NCBI RefSeq assembly: GCF_004331035.1
Contig: NZ_SJNT01000013.1
Location: 29,198-93,197, forward strand
Origin: Acinetobacter sp. ANC 4910
GTDB lineage: Bacteria; Pseudomonadota; Gammaproteobacteria; Pseudomonadales; Moraxellaceae
Length of the DNA: 64,000 bases
Reading direction: 5' to 3'
Shown: positions 48,033 through 58,065 of the stretch, one piece after another
Position numbering within the stretch: position 1 is the stretch's first letter
How the letters are laid out: every line of letters starts with the position of its first letter
Notes under the pieces: model-generated
What the model was told of the DNA's origin: nothing
The model's database searches: none
Seen by the model: only the letters and a program-made list of their open reading frames with translations
Program-made: the position numbers and the translations under genes

Positions 48033-48440
48033 ATGAATAAGAAATTTTTAATTTGTGGTGCCCTTGCATTGGGTTTATTACTTACCGCATGTGTGAAAAA
48101 AGAAGAACCTAAAGATGAGCAAGCTGAAACGGCACAAGCTGCATCTGAACCGACTGAACCTGCACAGTTCCAACCTTTAGAAGCATCTAAACCTGAAGCT
48201 GAGGTTGTTATTCCAACTCAAGTTGAAGTTGTGCGTGAGCAAACCGCAAATACTACGACTGAAATTCGTCGCGAAGAAGCACCGAAACCAGCTGCAACTC
48301 AAGCAGTTGAAGCGCCTAAAGCTGAAGATAAACCAGCTCAAGCCGTACAACAGCCGAAACCTAATACAACTGCTCAGTCTGAAGATGATGCTGTCGCTGC
48401 TGCAATTGCCGCTGCAACCCCTGCATTAGACAATAAATGA
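48033..48440 (+). CDS. Small Ala/Pro/Glu-rich lipoprotein
   Basis: The 135-aa protein begins with a lipoprotein signal peptide ending in the lipobox LLTAC (Cys20); residue 21 is Val, which favours sorting to the outer membrane. The mature part is low-complexity, rich in Ala, Pro, Glu, Gln and Lys, with no recognisable domain, and is probably disordered. Function unknown. It is divergent from pyrG with 227 nt between the starts, and a terminator follows 14 nt after its stop codon. Confidence 0.82.
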   Translation: MNKKFLICGALALGLLLTACVKKEEPKDEQAETAQAASEPTEPAQFQPLEASKPEAEVVIPTQVEVVREQTANTTTEIRREEAPKPAATQAVEAPKAEDKPAQAVQQPKPNTTAQSEDDAVAAAIAAATPALDNK

Positions 48441-48454
48441 TTTAAAAACTATTA

Positions 48455-48484
48455 AAAAAACCAGTTCAAATGAACTGGTTTTTT
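48455..48484. terminator. Bidirectional terminator after the lipoprotein gene
   Basis: The arms AAAAAACCAGTTCA (48455-48468) and TGAACTGGTTTTTT (48471-48484) are exact complements; the real loop must open beyond the two central A. A-run and T-run flank it, so it can serve both the lipoprotein gene and the convergent hydrolase gene. Its core matches the terminator at 20082-20109. Confidence 0.78.
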
Positions 48485-48510
48485 ATGGCCAATAAAAAGA
48501 CTTCAAACCA

Positions 48511-49605
48511 TTAATCTGCATGTAACTTTAGATAATCTGCGATTAATTTTGCAGCCCATGATCGGGTTTGAGTAACTCCCTCATAAAAACCACAATGACT
48601 GCCCTTTTTAGTTGTTACGACAATAATATTTTCCATTCTTTGAATAACTGATTTATACGGATAAAAGTTCTTGATATGGCAAACGGGGTCATCCTCAGAA
48701 TTTAAAACCATCAATGGAATCTTAATATTCTCAAATACATGCATAGGATTAATGGCTTTGGTATAACTTGCATAGTCATGATAACCCACTAATTCAAAAT
48801 AACTTTTCTCAAATTCTGCAAGCGTCTTAACCGCCAATACCTGTGACAATGAAGTCACAGGCTTCCAAGTCGGCAAATAAGGATGAATAAAAGTCTTGAA
48901 TAGTTTTTTGGTCATGACCTTACTATAAAACGGATGGATATTTTCAAATCCAAGTTCCGTATTATAGCCAGGACATAATGCGAAAGCGGCTTTAAACGGT
49001 GTGTCTTCACCTTGCTCACCCAAATAACGAACCAATAAACCCGTACCCGCGGATGAACCCACGGCATATAAATATGAAGCTGGAAATTGTTGCTGAATAT
49101 AGGCGACTTGCTCACGTAAATCTGAAGTAAAACCAAACAAGCTCATTTTCGGTACAGGTAAAGGTAAACCTGCATGCCCACGGCGCAAACACAAAGCAAT
49201 ACGCCAACCCGTATATTGATGCAGATCTCGAACTAACTCTCTCATACTGGCTAAATTACCCGTAATCGTATGCAAAAGAATGATCGTCGGAGTTTCTGGG
49301 GGTAATGCCAGACCATACCAAGCTACCGCAGTCACGCCGCCATCTTGCATGGTCAACTGATCAATTCGGTCATACTCTAGTTGAATGGTTCGCTTCTTAA
49401 TCACATCAAAATATAATAAATGTGCATGTGTGTTTGCTAACCACGGGGTTGGACGATATTTCTGTTGAAGTTGAGGTAACTTTTCTAGCACCTTTTTACT
49501 TTGCCCTTGTGGGCTATAGTACAGTTTTGGTTGTTCAGCACCGATAACTGAATCAATCCATTCCGAACCTAGAACTTTAATTTTATTTAAAGTAGATATT
49601 CTCAT
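48511..49605 (-). CDS. YheT-like alpha/beta hydrolase
   Basis: The 364-aa protein resembles the YheT/ABHD1-3 group of alpha/beta hydrolases. The start of the fold reads YRPTPWLANTHAHLLYFDV; the strand PTIILLHTITGN carries the oxyanion-hole region, GSSAGTG is the nucleophile elbow with Ser, and SHCGFYEG near the C-terminus supplies the catalytic His. NSEDDPVCH may hold the acid residue. Substrate unknown; esterase or lipase activity is plausible. The SGNH hydrolase gene lies 12 nt upstream on the same strand, so they are probably co-transcribed. Confidence 0.82.
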   Translation of the reverse strand: MRISTLNKIKVLGSEWIDSVIGAEQPKLYYSPQGQSKKVLEKLPQLQQKYRPTPWLANTHAHLLYFDVIKKRTIQLEYDRIDQLTMQDGGVTAVAWYGLALPPETPTIILLHTITGNLASMRELVRDLHQYTGWRIALCLRRGHAGLPLPVPKMSLFGFTSDLREQVAYIQQQFPASYLYAVGSSAGTGLLVRYLGEQGEDTPFKAAFALCPGYNTELGFENIHPFYSKVMTKKLFKTFIHPYLPTWKPVTSLSQVLAVKTLAEFEKSYFELVGYHDYASYTKAINPMHVFENIKIPLMVLNSEDDPVCHIKNFYPYKSVIQRMENIIVVTTKKGSHCGFYEGVTQTRSWAAKLIADYLKLHAD

Positions 49606-49617
49606 ATTGATTTACCA

Positions 49618-50358
49618 TTATTGATGATGAGTAAAAGATTGCCGTACTAATGTGGCGATCTGCTGACCCCAAATGGCATAAATTTCTTTGCTTGGGTGAA
49701 AACCATCGCTTGCCATCGGCAAATTCATCATTTGAAAGGCACGTATATCAAAATGCAGAAACTTAAACTGACTTTTCTTGTCTAAGCATTGCTGTAATTG
49801 CTGATTCATTGCAGCTGCATATTGACCCAGTAACCATGCCAATGGATTCGGCAAGGCTGTAAAATGCTGCATTGGAGGAACGCCAGTGACAATAATCAAT
49901 TTCGGCTGAAACCGATTCTGTATTTCCTGAAAAAGATGCTGCTGTTGCTTCAACCAAGATTTGACTGAAGTCAATTTGGTGACATCATTGACACCGACCG
50001 ATGTCACCACCACATCATACTGCTGGGGTGCTAAATGCTGCGTTGCCTGAATGACTTGATCCGTCGTATCGCCAGTCTTAGCATGCAGTTTCCACAATAC
50101 CCGATATTCATCTTGCAATGCGAGAAGAATAGCACCAGACAAAGCTTCATTTTGTGATTCAACTCCAACACCCGCTGCAGCCGAATCTCCTAAAATCAAT
50201 AAAGATAATGGCTGCCCTTGACCGATTATTCCCTCACGATCACCACTGGCTTCTAAAAGACGTGGTGTATTCTTACGAACTTTCATCCCCTGTAACACCA
50301 ACACAGGCAATAAGGCGAAGGTCGAAAGTTTTAACCACATCTTTTTAATCTCAGTCAT
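49618..50358 (-). CDS. SGNH/GDSL-family hydrolase
   Basis: The 246-aa protein has the SGNH blocks in order: block I LLILGDSAAAGVG (catalytic Ser in GDS), block III GVNDVTKL (Asn of the oxyanion hole) and block V SDGFHPS (Asp and His). The N-terminus has one hydrophobic segment (LSTFALLPVLVLQGM) that may be an anchor or uncleaved signal, placing the enzyme in the periplasm. The closest general class is the esterase/lysophospholipase group. It is followed on the same strand by a YheT-like hydrolase, and preceded by a SnoaL-like gene. Confidence 0.85.
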   Translation of the reverse strand: MTEIKKMWLKLSTFALLPVLVLQGMKVRKNTPRLLEASGDREGIIGQGQPLSLLILGDSAAAGVGVESQNEALSGAILLALQDEYRVLWKLHAKTGDTTDQVIQATQHLAPQQYDVVVTSVGVNDVTKLTSVKSWLKQQQHLFQEIQNRFQPKLIIVTGVPPMQHFTALPNPLAWLLGQYAAAMNQQLQQCLDKKSQFKFLHFDIRAFQMMNLPMASDGFHPSKEIYAIWGQQIATLVRQSFTHHQ

Positions 50359-50377
50359 TACTTCATGTTGCTACAGT

Positions 50378-50803
50378 TTAAGCAGGTTGAAATTGCTTAA
50401 TACGTTGTCCCATTTCAGCAGCTAGAGCCTCTAAACCACTTTTTGGACGAATCATCACTTCAAAATCAACAATTTGACCGTGCTCATTGAATTGAATCAT
50501 ATCAATTCCCTTCAGCTTTTTGTCTCCGACATTGGCTGAAAACTCTAAAACCACAGATTGTACATTTTCAGTGAAAAATTCACGATGATAGGTGAAGTTT
50601 TCGAATACCTGAATAACATTGCTCAGAATGAACTGTACCACGGCTTTACCTTCATAAGGATGAAAAGCAACAGGAGATCTAAAGACCACATTGTCTGCTA
50701 ACAATTCATTTAAGCAATCCATGTCACGCGTTGCAACCATGTGGTGCCATTTATGTAATGCATCTTGGGTTTGTTTTAATTGCATTGTTGTCTTCTCTTT
50801 CAT
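50378..50803 (-). CDS. SnoaL-like (NTF2 fold) protein
   Basis: The 141-aa protein matches the NTF2-like SnoaL pattern: a helix with WHHMVATRDMDCLNELLADNVVFRSPVAF, then strands ending GIDMIQFNEHGQIVDFEVMIRP. Such proteins include polyketide cyclases and unassigned small binding proteins; no catalytic assignment is possible. The open frame begins at 50803, but an ATG six codons in (50785) has GAGAAG at proper spacing and may be the real start. It lies 33 nt downstream of fadH on the same strand, so may be co-transcribed with it. Confidence 0.78.
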   Translation of the reverse strand: MKEKTTMQLKQTQDALHKWHHMVATRDMDCLNELLADNVVFRSPVAFHPYEGKAVVQFILSNVIQVFENFTYHREFFTENVQSVVLEFSANVGDKKLKGIDMIQFNEHGQIVDFEVMIRPKSGLEALAAEMGQRIKQFQPA

Positions 50804-50836
50804 TTATGAAAAGAGGACCCGTAGGTCCCCTTGGTT

Positions 50837-52927
<2,091 letters not shown>

Positions 52928-52948
52928 TTATAATCTAATTTTGAAATC

Positions 52949-52966
52949 TATGCAACATGTTGCATA
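52949..52966. promoter_or_regulatory. Candidate PadR operator, padR-proximal
   Basis: TATGCAACATGTTGCATA is a perfect 18-bp palindrome with core TGCAAC-AT-GTTGCA. Its centre is 42 bp from that of the site at 52907-52925, close to four helical turns. It lies 34 nt before the padR start codon, suiting autoregulation. ATGC-N8-GCAT resembles the ATGT-N8-ACAT type reported for PadR proteins. Confidence 0.7.
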
Positions 52967-52999
52967 ATATCTTTATCTTAAATTTGTTGATGCTAGCTT

Positions 53000-53542
53000 A
53001 TGTCTTTAGCACATGTCCTTCTTACCAGCTTAATTGAAAAACCCAGTACAGGCATTGAATTGGCACGTCGTTTTGACCGTTCCATGGGTTTCTTCTGGAA
53101 TGCAACACATCAACAAATTTACCGCGAACTCAGTGCCATGCAGCAAAAAGGCTGGATTTCAACCCTTGAAGAAGAGAGTTCAAATAGCAGAAAAAAGACC
53201 TATCAAGTTGAACAATTGGGGCGCACTGAGTTGGCTGACTGGATGGTCAAACAAGGTCCACCCGCTCAACTACGTGAAGAACTGATGGTACGTTTAAGAG
53301 CAGAAGCACAAGTAGGTGATGCAACCGTATTGCCTGAATTAGAAAGACACTTGATGTTGCATCAAGAAAAGTTGCAAATTTATCAACAAATTTTTAATAA
53401 AGACTTTCCATCTACAGAAAATGAAAATCGGACTTTATATATTCATAAAATGATTTTACAGTTAGGCATTAACTTAGAAGTGGGCTGGATTGAATGGCTT
53501 GAAGCCATGATTACAGGTCTGAAAAAATTTGAAAAATCTTAA
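53000..53542 (+). CDS. PadR-family transcriptional regulator
   Basis: The 180-aa protein has the PadR winged-helix domain at the N-terminus: LAHVLLTSLIEKPSTGIELARRFDRSMGFFWNATHQQIYREL, then LEEESSNSRKKTYQVEQLGRTEL as the wing. The C-terminal half is a helical dimerisation and effector domain, as in the group related to phenolic acid repressors and virulence regulators. Its effector is unknown. It is divergent from fadH, with two matching palindromes in the 135-nt gap, so it probably represses fadH and itself. An alpha/beta hydrolase gene follows after 17 nt. Confidence 0.88.
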   Translation: MSLAHVLLTSLIEKPSTGIELARRFDRSMGFFWNATHQQIYRELSAMQQKGWISTLEEESSNSRKKTYQVEQLGRTELADWMVKQGPPAQLREELMVRLRAEAQVGDATVLPELERHLMLHQEKLQIYQQIFNKDFPSTENENRTLYIHKMILQLGINLEVGWIEWLEAMITGLKKFEKS

Positions 53543-53559
53543 AAAATAGAGAAATTACA

Positions 53560-54471
53560 ATGCCTTACTATCAAATGCCAGATCAAGAACAATTGTATGT
53601 TCGTGAATTTGGTCAGGGAGAGCCTGTTTTAGTATTATCAGGTTTAGGCATGCAAAGTTGGCAATGGATGCCGTTTTTAATTCAAAACAGTAAACAATTT
53701 AAATTTATTATTCCAGATTGGCGTGGGTTTGGTCGCTCAAAATGCTGCCGTATACCTGAAATAGATGCTATTTCTAGCCATTGGCGTGATTTAGAGGCAT
53801 TAATCCAACAATTAAAGTATCCAGATTTTACCGTAATTGCTTTCTCCATGGGGGCAACAACTGCCATGCATGGCATGAAATATGGAAATTTTAAACAATA
53901 TATCAATCGTTATTTGCATATTGATCAAGCACCCAAAATTACGGTAGATACTCATTGGCCATATGGTCTACTGAGTCAGCAACACTCAAATTTTAAAAAT
54001 CTCTTGGCTGAAATTTCATTGTTTTTCTCTGCCTTACCGCCTGTGAATAGTCTGGAAGACCTTGAACCTGCTTCACGCCATGAATTTATTAAAATATGGA
54101 GTAAATTCATATTATTACAAAATGGTCATCGCTTAAGCCCCATCTTATGGAACACCGCCTTAAAATACGATAAATTGCAAAAACATCTCTTGCCCTTACA
54201 CCGCCTTGACTATTTGGCATGGTATATCAATAACTATCTCTATCATGATGAAGATTATCGTGAATCTTTAGCAGAATTGAGCTGTCCAACAACTTTTTTT
54301 ATTGGGGAAAATTCGATACTTTACCCATCTCAAGGACAAAAAATTATCGCGAATAGTGTCAAAAATGCCAAGCAAGTCATTTTTGAACGGTCAGGTCATG
54401 CCATTTTAATTAATGAACCCTTCAAATTTCAGCGAGAAATTTCCCGCTTCCTTTTGAATCGTTACGAATAG
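53560..54471 (+). CDS. Alpha/beta hydrolase
   Basis: The 303-aa protein is a classical alpha/beta hydrolase. EPVLVLSGLGMQSWQW is the oxyanion-hole region, IIPDWRGFGRS the typical HG-to-DxRGxGxS strand-loop, AFSMGATT the nucleophile elbow (Ser in a GxSxG-like context with Ala in the first place), and ERSGHAILINEP carries the catalytic His. Substrate unknown; it may cleave an ester or thioester linked to fatty-acid metabolism, by context only. It is in the same transcript as the PadR gene and converges on the LysR regulator gene with a 11-nt gap. Confidence 0.82.
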   Translation: MPYYQMPDQEQLYVREFGQGEPVLVLSGLGMQSWQWMPFLIQNSKQFKFIIPDWRGFGRSKCCRIPEIDAISSHWRDLEALIQQLKYPDFTVIAFSMGATTAMHGMKYGNFKQYINRYLHIDQAPKITVDTHWPYGLLSQQHSNFKNLLAEISLFFSALPPVNSLEDLEPASRHEFIKIWSKFILLQNGHRLSPILWNTALKYDKLQKHLLPLHRLDYLAWYINNYLYHDEDYRESLAELSCPTTFFIGENSILYPSQGQKIIANSVKNAKQVIFERSGHAILINEPFKFQREISRFLLNRYE

Positions 54472-54482
54472 CAGCAGTTTAG

Positions 54483-55397
54483 TTAAAGCACCGCTCGGTC
54501 GTATTTAATTGCTTCAAGATCATAAACTTGATAAATGCAATCAAACAGCGAGCGAATATCTTCGCTTTCATCCATACTTCGAATAGCAAGAAAGATCGGG
54601 CTAACTGCGGCATCATCCAACAACGGAATATAGTTTAGGTGCGGAAACTGAATGCTACAGGCACTTTCTGGCACAATACAAATCCCTTCACCCGCAGCCA
54701 CCAAGCCTAGCGCCAACTGAATTTCACGGACTTCACGTAAACTGCGCGGCTCTAAACCATACTCCGAAAATAAGCTTCGAACTTGAGTCGAGAAATTGGG
54801 TTTAGGGTGACTTGGATATAAAAACAGACTTTCTTCGACCAAATCTGCAAGGTATACCCCTTGTTTTTGCGATGCTAAAGGATGACTGCTGTGTGCCGCA
54901 ACCATCAAAGGTTCTTCACGCAATAACACTCGACGAATTGCAGGATCAGAAATTCTCAAGCGTCCAAATCCAACATCAATACGCCCTTCTTTAAGCGCCT
55001 GAATTTGGTCTTTAGTACTCATTTCAATCAGTTCAATTTTAAGCTGTGGTTGTTGCTGACGGAATAAATACACAATTCGAGGCAACAAACCATAGAGCAA
55101 TGACCCAACAAATCCCATGGTTACCGTACGTTCGACCATACCAACACGCTTAGTCATCGACTTTACTTCTTCGGCATTAGACAAAAGTTTAACCGCATGC
55201 TGATAGAAAAATTGACCTGCCGGCGTGGTCTGCAAAGGTCGACTACCGCGCTCAAACAGTTGAATTCCTAGCTCAGCTTCAAGGTTTTGAATCTGCCGAC
55301 TCAATGGCGGCTGGGCAATAAACAGTTTTTCTGCTGCTTTGGTAAAACTTTGTTCCTCTACAACCGCTACGAAATAGCGTAGGTGTCTAAGTTCCAT
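54483..55397 (-). CDS. benM: LysR-type regulator of benzoate/catechol genes (BenM/CatM type)
   Basis: The 304-aa LysR-type protein should respond to cis,cis-muconate and activate the adjacent operon. The N-terminal helix-turn-helix (MELRHLRYFVAVVEEQSFTK) matches what I remember of BenM of A. baylyi more closely than CatM. Residues recalled as part of the muconate site (Ser99, Thr128) are present. So are Arg160 and a Tyr at 292 (293 in BenM, which has one extra residue), which in BenM form the benzoate site; CatM has His and Phe there. It lies divergent from catB, where ADP1 has catM. The name is therefore a choice based on residues, not position. Confidence 0.85.
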   Translation of the reverse strand: MELRHLRYFVAVVEEQSFTKAAEKLFIAQPPLSRQIQNLEAELGIQLFERGSRPLQTTPAGQFFYQHAVKLLSNAEEVKSMTKRVGMVERTVTMGFVGSLLYGLLPRIVYLFRQQQPQLKIELIEMSTKDQIQALKEGRIDVGFGRLRISDPAIRRVLLREEPLMVAAHSSHPLASQKQGVYLADLVEESLFLYPSHPKPNFSTQVRSLFSEYGLEPRSLREVREIQLALGLVAAGEGICIVPESACSIQFPHLNYIPLLDDAAVSPIFLAIRSMDESEDIRSLFDCIYQVYDLEAIKYDRAVL

Positions 55398-55405
55398 AAG
55401 ACTTC

Positions 55406-55420
55406 ATACCTTTTAAATAT
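55406..55420. promoter_or_regulatory. Possible BenM/CatM half-matched binding site
   Basis: ATAC-N7-ATAT differs by one base from the ATAC-N7-GTAT consensus for BenM and CatM. It begins 9 nt upstream of the regulator's start codon, so it may mediate autorepression. Confidence 0.45.
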
Positions 55421-55457
55421 AAAAAAATGCCAAAATGATCTTCGACAGGTTTAAATC

Positions 55458-55472
55458 ATTCCTTTAAGGTAT
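55458..55472. promoter_or_regulatory. BenM/CatM binding site in the catB promoter region
   Basis: ATTC-CTTTAAG-GTAT fits the ATTC-N7-GTAT form described for secondary BenM/CatM sites in ADP1. It lies 41 nt before the catB start codon and 61 nt from the regulator start. An exact ATAC-N7-GTAT primary site was not found in the gap. Confidence 0.65.
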
Positions 55473-55512
55473 ATCACATGACTTAGACAAATCAAGATAG
55501 CGAAGCCGAAAG

Positions 55513-56622
55513 ATGTATAAATCGATTGAAACGTTGCTTGTAGAGATACCGACGATCCGCCCACATAAAATGGCGGTTGCAACAATGCAAACTCAAACCT
55601 TAGTTCTGGTGAAAATCAGTACTGAAGATGGCTTTACGGGTTGGGGTGAAGCAACCACGATTGGTGGCTTAGGCTACGGTGAAGAAAGCCCTGAAAGCGT
55701 CAAAACCAATATCGAAACTTATTTTGCCCCATTACTCAAATCATTATCAGGTTTGAATGTGGCACAAACCATACAAACAATTAAACGTAATATCAATGGC
55801 AACCGTTTCGCGAAAAATGCCATTCAAACCGCGCTATTTGACATTCAAGCACAACGCTTAGGTTTACCGATGAGTGAAGTACTTGGTGGTCGTTTAAGAC
55901 ATAGTGTGCCTGTACTGTGGGTATTGGCTTCTGGCAATACAGAAAAAGATATTGCTGAAGCACAGCAGATGATTGCCAACAAACGCCACAATACTTTCAA
56001 GTTAAAAATTGGTTCACGTCGCGTTGAAGAAGATGTAGAGCATGTTTTAGCCATCAAAAAAGCTTTAGGCTCAGATGTTTCTATTCGCGTAGATGTGAAT
56101 CGTGCTTGGTCAGAACTTGAAGCAGTTAAGGGCATTCAACAGTTACAAGATGGCGGTGTGGATTTAATTGAACAACCCTGCGCGATTGACAACATTGATG
56201 CTATGCAACGTCTTACTCAACGTTTTGATATTGCCATTATGGCGGATGAATCGTTAATGGGCCCTGACAGTGCTTATCGCTTAGCAAAACGTAATGGAGC
56301 TTCAGTCTTTGCAGTCAAAATCGCGCAATCTGGTGGTTTAGTCGAAGCCAGTGAAGTTGGAAAAATTGCAAAACTGGCAGGTATTGATCTGTATGGCGGC
56401 ACCATGCTCGAAGGCCCAATTGGCACCATGGCATCGGCACAAGTCTTTTCTACCTTTCACAATTTAGCATACGGTACTGAACTGTTTGGTCCCCTGTTAC
56501 TGACCGAAGATATTTTAAAACAACCGTTGCAATATCAAAACTTCGAGCTGGTGTTACCGACCACGGCTGGACTAGGTATTGAAATTGATGAAGACAAAAT
56601 TGACGGTATGCGTCGCCAGTAA
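55513..56622 (+). CDS. catB: Muconate cycloisomerase
   Basis: CatB closes cis,cis-muconate to muconolactone. The 369-aa protein belongs to the enolase superfamily: the catalytic Lys pair is in TFKLKIGSR, the first metal Asp is in RVDVNRAW, the Glu in DLIEQPC and the third ligand in IMADESLMG. The start MYKSIETLLVEIPTIRPHKM is typical of CatB. GAAAG precedes the ATG at 55513. It is the first gene of the benzoate/catechol cluster, divergent from the LysR regulator, and 15 nt ahead of catC. Confidence 0.96.
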   Translation: MYKSIETLLVEIPTIRPHKMAVATMQTQTLVLVKISTEDGFTGWGEATTIGGLGYGEESPESVKTNIETYFAPLLKSLSGLNVAQTIQTIKRNINGNRFAKNAIQTALFDIQAQRLGLPMSEVLGGRLRHSVPVLWVLASGNTEKDIAEAQQMIANKRHNTFKLKIGSRRVEEDVEHVLAIKKALGSDVSIRVDVNRAWSELEAVKGIQQLQDGGVDLIEQPCAIDNIDAMQRLTQRFDIAIMADESLMGPDSAYRLAKRNGASVFAVKIAQSGGLVEASEVGKIAKLAGIDLYGGTMLEGPIGTMASAQVFSTFHNLAYGTELFGPLLLTEDILKQPLQYQNFELVLPTTAGLGIEIDEDKIDGMRRQ

Positions 56623-56637
56623 TTAAAGGAATTCCAC

Positions 56638-56928
56638 ATGCTTTACCACGTACGAATGGATGTAAACCTACCGCTGGATATGCCAGTAGAACAGGCAAAT
56701 GAAATTAAAGCGGTCGAAAAGGCATATTCGCAAGAACTGCAACAGCAAGGCAAATGGCGCCACATTTGGCGTATTACAGGTCAATACTCCAACATCAGTA
56801 TTTTTGATGTCGAGAGCAATGAAGAGTTGCACAGCCTGTTACAAGGTCTTCCACTCTATCCTTATATGAATATTGAAGTAATGCCGCTGAACCGACATCC
56901 CTCTTCTATTCGTGAAGATGATCGTTAA
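56638..56928 (+). CDS. catC: Muconolactone delta-isomerase
   Basis: CatC isomerises muconolactone to 3-oxoadipate enol-lactone. The 96-aa protein matches the family in length and sequence, with MLYHVRMDVNLPLDMP at the start, GKWRHIWRITGQYSN in the middle and LPLYPYMNIEVMPLNRHPSS near the end. AAAGGA lies about 8 nt upstream of the ATG. It follows catB by 15 nt and precedes catA by 133 nt, which contain a small UACG-loop hairpin. Confidence 0.97.
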   Translation: MLYHVRMDVNLPLDMPVEQANEIKAVEKAYSQELQQQGKWRHIWRITGQYSNISIFDVESNEELHSLLQGLPLYPYMNIEVMPLNRHPSSIREDDR

Positions 56929-56943
56929 GAAGTAAAAGTTTAA

Positions 56944-56959
56944 GGAAAGTACGCTTTCC
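56944..56959. other. UACG-loop hairpin between catC and catA
   Basis: GGAAAG (56944-56949) and CTTTCC (56954-56959) pair around TACG. In RNA this would be a UNCG-type tetraloop (closing pair G-C rather than the favoured C-G). It may mark the transcript boundary between catC and catA or be an RNA processing or stability element. No T-run follows. Confidence 0.4.
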
Positions 56960-57061
56960 GAATTGTAAAAACTACCTGTATTCACAAGGAATGTGGCCAG
57001 CCAGTGTATTGATGCAATCAAACATGTGCCAGCCACCAAAACATACTTAAGGAGTTATAGT

Positions 57062-57982
57062 ATGAACCGTCAACAAATTGATGCCCTCGTAAAAGAAATG
57101 AACGTCGACACTGCGACTGGTCCTGTCGATGCACGTGTACAACAAATTGTTGTACGTTTAGTGGGTGATCTGTTCCAAGCGATTGAAGACCTTGACATCA
57201 GCCAATCTGAACTGTGGAAAGGTCTTGAATATTTCACCGATGCAGGTCAAGCCAATGAATTGGGTTTACTCGCAGCAGGTTTAGGCTTAGAGCATTATTT
57301 AGACCTTCGTGCCGATGAAGCAGATGCTAAAGCAGGCATTACAGGTGGCACACCACGTACCATTGAAGGTCCACTCTATGTTGCAGGTGCACCTGAATCT
57401 ACTGGTTTCGCCCGCATGGACGATGGTTCTGAAACAGACAAAATTCCAACTTTATTTATTGAAGGTACTGTAACTGATACTGATGGCAACATTATTGAAG
57501 GTGCCAAAGTTGAAGTTTGGCATGCCAACAGCTTAGGCAACTACTCATTCTTCGATAAATCACAATCTGAGTTTAACTTGCGTCGCAGCATTTTTAGCGA
57601 TGCCAATGGCCACTATGTCGCGCAGACCACCATGCCTGTAGGCTACGGTTGTCCACCTGATGGCACCACTCAAGCGGTGTTAAATAAGCTAGGTCGTCAT
57701 GGTAACCGCCCTTCACATGTGCATTATTTTGTCTCGGCTCCGGGTTATCGCAAGCTCACTACTCAGTTCAACATTGAAGGTGATCAATACCTTTGGGATG
57801 ACTTTGCCTTTGCAACCCGTGATGGTTTGGTTGCAACTGCGGTAGATGTTACCGATGAAGCTGAAATTGCTCGTCGCGGTTTAAATCAACCGTTCAAGCA
57901 CATCACATTCAATATTGAGTTAGTAAAAGAACAGCAAGGTGCTCCTTCAACTGAAGTAGATCGTCGTCGCGCTAGCGCTTAA
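57062..57982 (+). CDS. catA: Catechol 1,2-dioxygenase
   Basis: CatA cleaves catechol between its hydroxyls to cis,cis-muconate, using non-haem Fe(III). The 306-aa intradiol dioxygenase has a helical N-terminal domain, then the iron-ligand regions with the second Tyr in [13 protein letters not shown] and the two His in [25 protein letters not shown] carries the first region of the catalytic fold. I set the start at the ATG at 57062, with AAGGAG 8 nt upstream; the frame is open upstream but unrelated. In ADP1, by comparison, catA lies apart from catBC. Confidence 0.97.
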   Translation: MNRQQIDALVKEMNVDTATGPVDARVQQIVVRLVGDLFQAIEDLDISQSELWKGLEYFTDAGQANELGLLAAGLGLEHYLDLRADEADAKAGITGGTPRTIEGPLYVAGAPESTGFARMDDGSETDKIPTLFIEGTVTDTDGNIIEGAKVEVWHANSLGNYSFFDKSQSEFNLRRSIFSDANGHYVAQTTMPVGYGCPPDGTTQAVLNKLGRHGNRPSHVHYFVSAPGYRKLTTQFNIEGDQYLWDDFAFATRDGLVATAVDVTDEAEIARRGLNQPFKHITFNIELVKEQQGAPSTEVDRRRASA

Positions 57983-57997
57983 CCCATATTTTAGGAA

Positions 57998-58030
57998 CCG
58001 AAATGACATCTAAACAAAATGTCATTTCGG
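57998..58030. other. 12-bp hairpin between catA and benA
   Basis: CCGAAATGACAT (57998-58009) and ATGTCATTTCGG (58019-58030) are exact complements around a 9-nt loop. Flanking GGAA (57994-57997) and TTCC (58035-58038) can extend the pairing across a short bulge. No T-run follows, so it is unlikely to be a simple terminator. It occupies almost the whole 83-nt gap before the benA ribosome binding site. Confidence 0.7.
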
Positions 58031-58065
58031 AGTGTTCCCCACATTTGGAACCTCGGAGAACGGAC

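Noticed and set aside
58003..58065. Longer benA start
   Set aside because: The extension reads through the junction hairpin and is absent from BenA as I know it; the ATG at 58066 has its own GGAG.
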